Source: Elusimicrobiota bacterium
GTDB lineage: Bacteria; Elusimicrobiota; Elusimicrobia; Elusimicrobiales; UBA9959
Length of the DNA: 11,005 nucleotides
Assembly (NCBI GenBank): GCA_003482905.1
Contig: DMXM01000026.1
Span: forward strand, 1-11,005
Direction: 5' to 3'
Part shown: piece by piece, positions 6,263 through 11,005 of the stretch
How positions within the stretch are numbered: the first letter of the stretch is position 1
Layout of the letters: every line of letters starts with the position of its first letter
Notes under the pieces: model-generated
Seen by the model: only the letters and a program-made list of their open reading frames with translations
Told to the model about the DNA's origin: nothing
Database searches by the model: none
Position numbers and translations under genes: made by a program

Positions 6263-7470
6263 AAAGACTTATCGCTGCAGCGCTCTTTTTAACTGCGGCC
6301 CCGCTCTGGGCCAGGATGGAAGACCGCACGAAGGAACTGTACGACGCCGCCGACCGCGGCGACCTGGCGGCGGTGAAGGCCATACTGGAAGAGAGCGACC
6401 AGAACGTGAACGTTGCCTACGGCAAAGCGGAAGTTTCTCCCCTCATGCTGGCGCTCAGGCACGGCAATATCGAGATGGCGCGGCTGCTCGTAGAGAAAGG
6501 GGCCGACGTGGCCGCGGTGGACCGCGCCGGCCGCCCGGTGCTGGAATACCTCAGGAAAACCTCGCCGCAGGTTTTCAGGCAGTTACAGACCCTTATCCTT
6601 AAGACCGCCGCCGACAAGAACCTCCCCCTGACCCCGGCCTGGGAAGACATCTGGCTCCCCGATGACCTGCCCTACACGGCCGCCTCCTCCTACGAGGCCG
6701 TGCTGCCGGCCCCCAATATAGCCGACGGCGAGCCGCGCACGGCCTGGGCCGGGAAGGCCGGCGAGGATGTCTGGCTCTTCATTAACCCCGGGGCGCAGAC
6801 GCTGACGGTGGTGAACGGCTACAACAAGTCTCCGGCCCTCTTTAAAGCCAATAACCGCGTCAAACGCCTGGCCGTCTCGGTCTGGACGGCCGCGCATTTA
6901 GAGGCCGACGTTTCTGAGATAGCGCAGATCTACCACGCGGCGCGGCTGACCCCCGACCATATACTGGAACTCAAGGACACGGGCAAGGCGCAGACTTTCC
7001 CCCTCCCCTTCGACTGGGACGCGATAGGCAAGGCCAATAAGACGGAGCTCGCGGCCTACCTAAAGCGGGAAGACCGGCCGCTCATGTACTCGGATTATGT
7101 GTTGCGCGCCGAACCGCTGGAGGTGTACGAGGGAACAAAATACGACGACACCTGCATTTCGGAACTGAAGGCGGGGCGGCCCTGGCGCTACCACGGCGCC
7201 CTCGCCGGGGACTGGGACTCGGTAACCGGGGCAAAAGGAAAAACGCTGACCTTCTCTCAGCCGTGGAAAGGCCGGAAGTTCGCCTCCTTCCTGGAGAAAA
7301 AGCCGCTGCTGAGCGGCCAGTGGCGCGTAGAGAACGGAGAGCTGGTGACGGAAGGCAACGGCCAGGCGCGCCGCTACCGGCTGGAATTCGAGGAGAAAGG
7401 CGGCAGCCTGCTGCTGAAACTGACCGAGCCCGGCGGCAGGACCGAAACCTACAGGCGCCGGCCCGACTGA
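6259..7470 (+). CDS. Exported ankyrin-repeat protein with NADase-type glycan-binding domain
   Basis: This 403-residue protein starts with the signal peptide MKRLIAAALFLTAAPLWA (cleavage near residue 18). Residues about 25-110 form ankyrin-type helices (LYDAADRGDLAAVKAIL, then SPLMLALRHGNIEMARLLVEKGAD), a protein-interaction module. Residues about 145-302 match the discoidin-like NADase-type glycan-binding domain. The recognisable marks are IADGEPRTAWAG, WLFINPG, VVNGYNKS, NNRVKRLAV and the closing YDDTCISEL. The last about 95 residues (305-400) look like a small beta-barrel or lipocalin-like fold (GDWDSVTG, WRVENGELV, LLLKLTEPGG) that I cannot name. The ATG overlaps the previous stop, with GGAG at 6250-6253. 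A strong terminator follows the stop codon. Binding of a carbohydrate or peptidoglycan ligand outside the cytoplasm is inferred from the domain family. No catalytic domain was seen. Confidence 0.85.
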   Translation: MKRLIAAALFLTAAPLWARMEDRTKELYDAADRGDLAAVKAILEESDQNVNVAYGKAEVSPLMLALRHGNIEMARLLVEKGADVAAVDRAGRPVLEYLRKTSPQVFRQLQTLILKTAADKNLPLTPAWEDIWLPDDLPYTAASSYEAVLPAPNIADGEPRTAWAGKAGEDVWLFINPGAQTLTVVNGYNKSPALFKANNRVKRLAVSVWTAAHLEADVSEIAQIYHAARLTPDHILELKDTGKAQTFPLPFDWDAIGKANKTELAAYLKREDRPLMYSDYVLRAEPLEVYEGTKYDDTCISELKAGRPWRYHGALAGDWDSVTGAKGKTLTFSQPWKGRKFASFLEKKPLLSGQWRVENGELVTEGNGQARRYRLEFEEKGGSLLLKLTEPGGRTETYRRRPD

Positions 7471-7481
7471 CGGGCGGCGAA

Positions 7482-7509
7482 AAAAAGCCCCCGGCAGCGG
7501 GGGCTTTTT
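7482..7509. terminator. Bidirectional terminator shared by convergent operons
   Basis: A 12-bp stem (7482-7493 with 7498-7509) around the loop GCAG has an A5 tract on one side and a T5 tract on the other, so it works for transcripts from either direction. It lies 11 bases past the stop of the plus-strand operon and 7 bases past the end of the minus-strand operon, serving both. Confidence 0.92.
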
Positions 7510-7516
7510 CTTTAGG

Positions 7517-8533
7517 CTATTTGCAGTTCTTTTTACGCTGGATGGAACTGTGCGTAAAACTGTAGCGGATATCGCGTTTTATCTTCGGGTCCAGGGAAAG
7601 CGCTTTCTCCAGGTCGGCCGCGGCCCGGCCGAAATCCCCGTCCGAGCAGGCCGCGGCGCCGCGCAGCAGCAGGGCCCGGGGCTGGGCGGGGTCGGCCGCG
7701 AAGGCCTTCTCAAAATCCGCCGCTGCGGCCGCCTTGTCGCCCGCCTTGTGCAGCGCGTAGGCGCGCTCGGCGTAGGCGGGATAATAGCCGGGCTGCAACT
7801 CCAGGAGTTCGGTCCAGAACCCCGCCGCCTCCTCATATTTTTTCAGGTTTCCCCTAACCTTGGCCTTGTTGGCCAGGGCCTTGGCCCGGGCGCCGTCCAA
7901 CGCAGGCGGGCCGGCGGGGGCGGGCGACTCCGGACCGGGCGCCGCTGCTTGGGCCCCGGGTTCCGGTTTCCTTTCAGGCTCCGGCGCGGCCGCCGGGGCG
8001 CCGCCTACGGTAATGAGCGGTTTTTTAGACTTTATCAGGCCGCGCATCTGCCGCACGGAAGCCTCGTCCTTCATTTTCGGGTCCAGCTGCACGGCCCGGT
8101 CCAGGTCGGGCTCAGCCTTGTCGAGCTGCTTGAGGTTGGTATAGGAAACGGCCCGCAGGTAATAGCCGCGCGCGTTGGCGGGCTCCAGCTCTATCAGCCT
8201 GGTGAAGTCGCGCACCGCCTCCTCGTTGCGCTTGAGGCGGTGCAGGGCCAGCCCGCGGTCATGGTAATATGACGGCACGGACGGGTCCAGGGCGATAGCC
8301 CGCTCGAAATCGGCCAAGGCCTCGTCATGGTATTCCATGACGCCGTAGGCGACGCCGCGCTTATGGTGGAGGCGCGCGTCGGTCGGATGCTTTTTTATGG
8401 CCTCCGTGTAAATGACCTCGCGGGTATTGGAATCTGGGGCGGCCTGCGCCTTGCGGATGAACTCCTCGGCCGTCTGCGCCCCGGCGGGGGCGCAGAACAG
8501 CAGCAGGAGCAGCGCGGTCCGTGCGGGCGTCAT
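7517..8533 (-). CDS. Exported tetratricopeptide-repeat (TPR) protein
   Basis: This 338-residue protein has a signal peptide (MTPARTALLLLLFCAPAGAQ). Two blocks of about three TPR units (about residues 53-154 and 216-318) are separated by a Pro/Ala/Glu-rich linker (172-212). Typical TPR marks are visible, such as GVAYGVMEYHDEALADFERAIALDP and AYALHKAGDKAAAAADFEKAF. TPR arrays form scaffolds for protein-protein contacts, and the partners are probably the products of the two upstream genes in the operon. The frame is open to an ATG at 8554, but the start at 8533 is preferred. It forms an ATGA overlap with the preceding stop and begins directly with the signal peptide. Cys14 does not sit in a proper lipobox (LLFC), so a lipoprotein is unlikely. 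The tail is basic (QRKKNCK). No enzymatic domain is visible. Confidence 0.88.
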   Translation of the reverse strand: MTPARTALLLLLFCAPAGAQTAEEFIRKAQAAPDSNTREVIYTEAIKKHPTDARLHHKRGVAYGVMEYHDEALADFERAIALDPSVPSYYHDRGLALHRLKRNEEAVRDFTRLIELEPANARGYYLRAVSYTNLKQLDKAEPDLDRAVQLDPKMKDEASVRQMRGLIKSKKPLITVGGAPAAAPEPERKPEPGAQAAAPGPESPAPAGPPALDGARAKALANKAKVRGNLKKYEEAAGFWTELLELQPGYYPAYAERAYALHKAGDKAAAAADFEKAFAADPAQPRALLLRGAAACSDGDFGRAAADLEKALSLDPKIKRDIRYSFTHSSIQRKKNCK

Positions 8534-9390
8534 TCGAAGGGCTTCCATTTGCACTGCTGCTTCCAGCCGGCTTCGCCCTGGAGATAGGCGCGGAACATTT
8601 CCGCGCCGGTTTCAGGGGTTACCACGGACTGGGAGGCGAAGTGGCCCGAGGAGTCCTTGTACTGCATATCCAGGCCCTTGGCCGTGTAGCCGGCCTGCAT
8701 GAAGCCGCCGTCGGGGGCCGTCAGCGTCAGGAAGAAGTTGTCGTCGTTCATGGAGGCGAGCATCTTTTTCAACTGCTCTTCGGAGGGGTCCTTGGCCGTG
8801 CTGCCGTCGGCCATTTCCGCGGAATACGGGGCGGCGGACGCTTTCTTCTCCTGCGCCGCTTTTTTCTTGCCGAAGCCGAAACCCAGCGCGCCCAACTGGT
8901 CTTTTACCGCGGCGCTGTCTAGCACGCCGCCGCCCTTTGCCCCGCTGTCTTTTTTATCCGCGGCGCCGGCTTTCACTTTGGGCTCTTTCTTGCCGTAGGA
9001 GAGGAATTTCTTTTTGGCTATCGCGGAGGTGCCGCCCATCTGCTTCCAGCCGTAGCCCGCGTTTATCAGCGTAAGGACCCTGAGGTTATCCTTTTCCGCG
9101 TCGGCGTAATGGGCGACGGCCTTGGTCCCCATCTTATCGGAGAAGTAGCGCACCTCCCTTACTTTGCCGTTCCAGGACTGCAGGGCTTCCACCTCGGCCT
9201 TTATCTCTTTGTCCTCGAAGAACTTCTCATCCATGAGGGCGGCCAGCATGGGGGCGGTATGTTTCTTAACCCCGGCCAGGTCCTTGTTCTTGTAGGCGGT
9301 CAGCACTTCCCCGGCCACTTCCGGCGCGTTCTGCGCGTAGGCGGCAGGCGCGAGCAAGAGCGCTGAAAATACGGCGATAGCGAGTTTCAT
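8530..9390 (-). CDS. Exported lysine-rich protein of unknown function
   Basis: This 286-residue protein has a signal peptide (MKLAIAVFSALLLAPAAYAQ) and a strong AAGGAGG ribosome-binding site before the ATG. I recognise no family. It appears to have two small domains. The first (about residues 22-130; YKNKDLAGVKKHTAP, LRVLTLINAGYGWKQMGG) has the look of an SnoaL/NTF2-like or lumazine-binding-like fold, which is a guess. A Lys/Ala/Gly-rich low-complexity linker (130-205) follows. The second domain (about 205-286; DDNFFLTLTAPDGGFMQAGYTAKGLDMQY) ends in WKQQCKWKPFE. It lies 19 bp downstream of the OmpA-like gene and is coupled by ATGA to the TPR gene, so the three form one operon. A periplasmic location is likely and the function unknown. 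Confidence 0.85.
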   Translation of the reverse strand: MKLAIAVFSALLLAPAAYAQNAPEVAGEVLTAYKNKDLAGVKKHTAPMLAALMDEKFFEDKEIKAEVEALQSWNGKVREVRYFSDKMGTKAVAHYADAEKDNLRVLTLINAGYGWKQMGGTSAIAKKKFLSYGKKEPKVKAGAADKKDSGAKGGGVLDSAAVKDQLGALGFGFGKKKAAQEKKASAAPYSAEMADGSTAKDPSEEQLKKMLASMNDDNFFLTLTAPDGGFMQAGYTAKGLDMQYKDSSGHFASQSVVTPETGAEMFRAYLQGEAGWKQQCKWKPFE

Positions 9391-9409
9391 TATTTCCTCC
9401 TTGATCTGT

Positions 9410-10723
9410 CTACTTTCCCACGGTAACGGTGACGGTAGAACCTTTTTTCACCATCGTATTTGGAGCCGGGTCCTGGGCCCTTATGAACCCTATCAACTTG
9501 CCGGTCTGCTTTACCTTGAAGCCAAGGGCTTCCAGATTTTTTCGTCCAGTAAGGAAGAGCTGACCCTTTACGTCAGGCACGGGCTGGAGGGCCTCGGGGG
9601 GCGGCGGCGGCCCGGCCGGGGCCGGCGGCGTAGTCTGAACCGCCGGCTGCTGCGCCGAAGGCGTCTGAGGCGGAGGCTGCACGCCCTGCGCGGCCTGCAC
9701 GGCTTCCTGCTTGATATTAAAATCCGGCACCCCTTCAATCATGCGCGAGACAGGGGCCTTAGCGGCGACCGACAGGCGCTTCACTATCTCCACGCGGCGG
9801 TTGAGGGCGCGGCCCTCCGGAGTGAAATTGGCCGCCACGGGGGACAGGGGACCGGCGCCGTGGGCCGACAGCATGGCGGGGCTGACGCCCTTGGCGGCCA
9901 GGCTCTTCACCACGGCCTCCGCCCGCGCTTTGGAGAGCGTCATATTGGCCTGCAGGTCTCCCTCGTCGTCCGTATGGCCGGCCACGTAGAAAGACGCGCC
10001 GGAGGCGGTCTTAAGGAAAGCCGCTATCTCGGCCAGCACCGGCTCCGATTCTTTCTTAATTTCGCTGCTGCCGGTGTCGAAAGTGATGCCGTAGAAGGCC
10101 ATGCGGCCCTCCGCCAGGATGGCCTCGGCTATCTTTGACGCCCGCACCACGCCGGTGTTGAGCGTTGAAACCTGCGCCACGTCCACCCGGTAGGTCGGGT
10201 AACTCCACCACCCGGAATTGGTGAAGACCGAAACATAAATATCCCCCGCCGCGCTCTTTTTGACGGCGGCTATGTAGAACTGGCTTTCCCAGGAACTCTG
10301 AGTTATGGGGACCGAATTATTCCAGCCATAGTTGCTCTCAAAAGGGTTGAGGTCGTACCAGGAAGTCTTAAAGGACTCGCCGCAGGCCTTGCCCTCGCAG
10401 GAGAAAAGGACCTCGTAGCCTTTCTCTTTCAGAAAGTTCTTATACACGGAATACACCTGGAAAGAGCTTTTGCCTTCCGCCTTGTAAAGGATGGCGGACC
10501 TTTTCCCCTCCAGCCGTGTGACCTTGGCGATCTCTTTTTTTCCCTCCGGCCCGGCGGCGAAATTGTAGCGGCCGAACTCTACGGTTTCATTATGGTGCAG
10601 GGCGCTGCCCTCCAGCGGGCCTACCAGTTGCTGTGCCCAATTCAGCTCCTCTGCCGAAACAGGAAAAAAAACGCCCGCCGCCATGGATAATACCATGGCG
10701 AAAACAGATATTTTACAGTACAT
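9410..10723 (-). CDS. Exported DUF4892-OmpA-PASTA envelope protein
   Basis: This 437-residue protein has a signal peptide ending near VSA (residue 24). Residues about 30-185 resemble DUF4892 (FGRYNFA, KVTRLEGKRSAILYKAEGKSSFQVYSVYKNFLKEKGYEVLFSC), a domain often found in front of OmpA domains. Residues about 209-316 are an OmpA C-terminal domain with GHTDDEGD (Asp252), LSKARAEAV and ALNRRVEI (Arg309), the residues that contact diaminopimelate in peptidoglycan. A Pro/Gln-rich linker (345-380) leads to a terminal PASTA domain (382-437: VPDVKG, GFKVK, QDPAPNTMVKKGSTVTVTVG). It probably anchors to the cell wall and may sense peptidoglycan. It is first in a three-gene operon. The ribosome-binding site is an unusual run of six G only three bases before the ATG. 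Confidence 0.9.
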   Translation of the reverse strand: MYCKISVFAMVLSMAAGVFFPVSAEELNWAQQLVGPLEGSALHHNETVEFGRYNFAAGPEGKKEIAKVTRLEGKRSAILYKAEGKSSFQVYSVYKNFLKEKGYEVLFSCEGKACGESFKTSWYDLNPFESNYGWNNSVPITQSSWESQFYIAAVKKSAAGDIYVSVFTNSGWWSYPTYRVDVAQVSTLNTGVVRASKIAEAILAEGRMAFYGITFDTGSSEIKKESEPVLAEIAAFLKTASGASFYVAGHTDDEGDLQANMTLSKARAEAVVKSLAAKGVSPAMLSAHGAGPLSPVAANFTPEGRALNRRVEIVKRLSVAAKAPVSRMIEGVPDFNIKQEAVQAAQGVQPPPQTPSAQQPAVQTTPPAPAGPPPPPEALQPVPDVKGQLFLTGRKNLEALGFKVKQTGKLIGFIRAQDPAPNTMVKKGSTVTVTVGK

Positions 10724-11005
10724 TATCCCCCCTGATCACTGCGGACCGATGGTTGCCCCACCCGGGCTCCGGCAAAAACTCTATGAATGTTTTCCCGCCT
10801 TACCTCTCTTCAATCTAACAAAAAAACCGGAACCTGGCAACACTAATGCCTCGCCATGGAGAAGCCCAGCCTGTACCAGACCGGGCAGAGCGTGGCTACC
10901 GGATAACTATTGAGATGGATATCAGGAACAGGCCCGTGCCGCTAGTGGCTTCAGCAGAAGCCACAGGCGAGCGCGGGCAGAGTCCAGACCTCCTGACATA
11001 GCCCC
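10724..11005. other. Intergenic region upstream of the minus-strand operon, running off the window
   Basis: No protein gene is supported here. The left part (10724-10820) must contain the promoter of the minus-strand operon; a weak candidate is TTGCCA, 16 bp, TTAGAT on the minus strand (roughly 10811-10840). The right part (about 10828-11005) holds the strongly folded plus-strand sequence described separately. Confidence 0.5.
10828..11005 (+). ncRNA. Structured RNA, partial; candidate IscB omegaRNA (HEARO) or group II intron domain I
   Basis: The sequence shows ordered, nested pairing with no coding signal. CTGG (10834-10837) can pair with CCAG (10866-10869), and an alternative small hairpin GGCA/TGCC lies at 10836-10850. 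GTACCA (10873-10878) pairs with TGG and TAC (10893-10899) around one bulged C. A large branched helix follows: ATATCAGGA (10919-10927) with 10991-10999 (one mismatch), GCCCGTGC (10932-10939) with GCGCGGGC (10971-10978, one G-U), and the perfect 8-bp stem GTGGCTTC/GAAGCCAC (10945-10964) with loop AGCA. The phrases GGCAACACTAATGCC, ACCGGA, GAGATGGA and GGAACA resemble, from memory, conserved parts of IscB-associated omegaRNA. That naming is tentative. Group II intron domain I is the main alternative. The RNA and any following gene are cut by the window end. Confidence 0.45.

Noticed and set aside
8534..8554. Upstream start for the TPR protein
   Set aside because: It would put MQMEALR in front of a normal signal peptide. 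The ATG at 8533 overlaps the preceding stop as ATGA.
10828..11005. RNase P RNA, tmRNA or 6S RNA
   Set aside because: The conserved RNase P segments and the tmRNA acceptor-like ends could not be found on either strand, and the nested fold does not match 6S RNA.

Overview
The window joins a mobile-element/accessory segment (about 1-5300) to a high-GC chromosomal segment (about 5400-10723) that encodes exported envelope proteins. Five consecutive genes carry Sec-type signal peptides and one has an OmpA-type peptidoglycan-binding domain, so the host is very probably a Gram-negative (diderm) bacterium. The right half is GC-rich but uses AGG (Arg) and ATA (Ile) codons freely. This would fit Elusimicrobiota or another environmental lineage, but that placement is only a guess. 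The nuclease gene at 3822-4886 is visibly less GC-rich than the right half, which fits acquired DNA.

Region 1 (16-3457) is a complete Recombinase-In-Trio (RIT) element. Three complete tyrosine recombinase genes are linked by two ATGA stop/start overlaps and bounded by 40-bp inverted repeats that differ at one base. A further internal repeat copy lies at exactly the same distance from each tip, so each end is a 93-bp array. A near-consensus promoter sits inside the left array, which suggests the recombinases repress their own transcription.

Region 2 (3458-5401) holds palindrome-rich non-coding DNA, one minus-strand DUF1016/YhcG-type PDDEXK nuclease gene, another nested palindrome, a REP-like palindrome and a strong bidirectional terminator.

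Region 3 (5402-10723) has two convergent operons that share a bidirectional terminator. On the plus strand, an unrecognised exported protein is translationally coupled to an ankyrin-repeat protein with an NADase-type glycan-binding domain. On the minus strand, a DUF4892-OmpA-PASTA protein is followed by an unrecognised exported lysine-rich protein and an exported TPR protein. Together they look like cell-envelope or periplasmic functions.

Region 4 (10724-11005) ends in a strongly nested RNA-like fold on the plus strand, cut by the window edge. The most attractive reading is the 5' non-coding RNA of an RNA-dependent mobile element: an IscB omegaRNA (HEARO family) or, alternatively, group II intron domain I. 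The protein gene that would decide this lies beyond the window.
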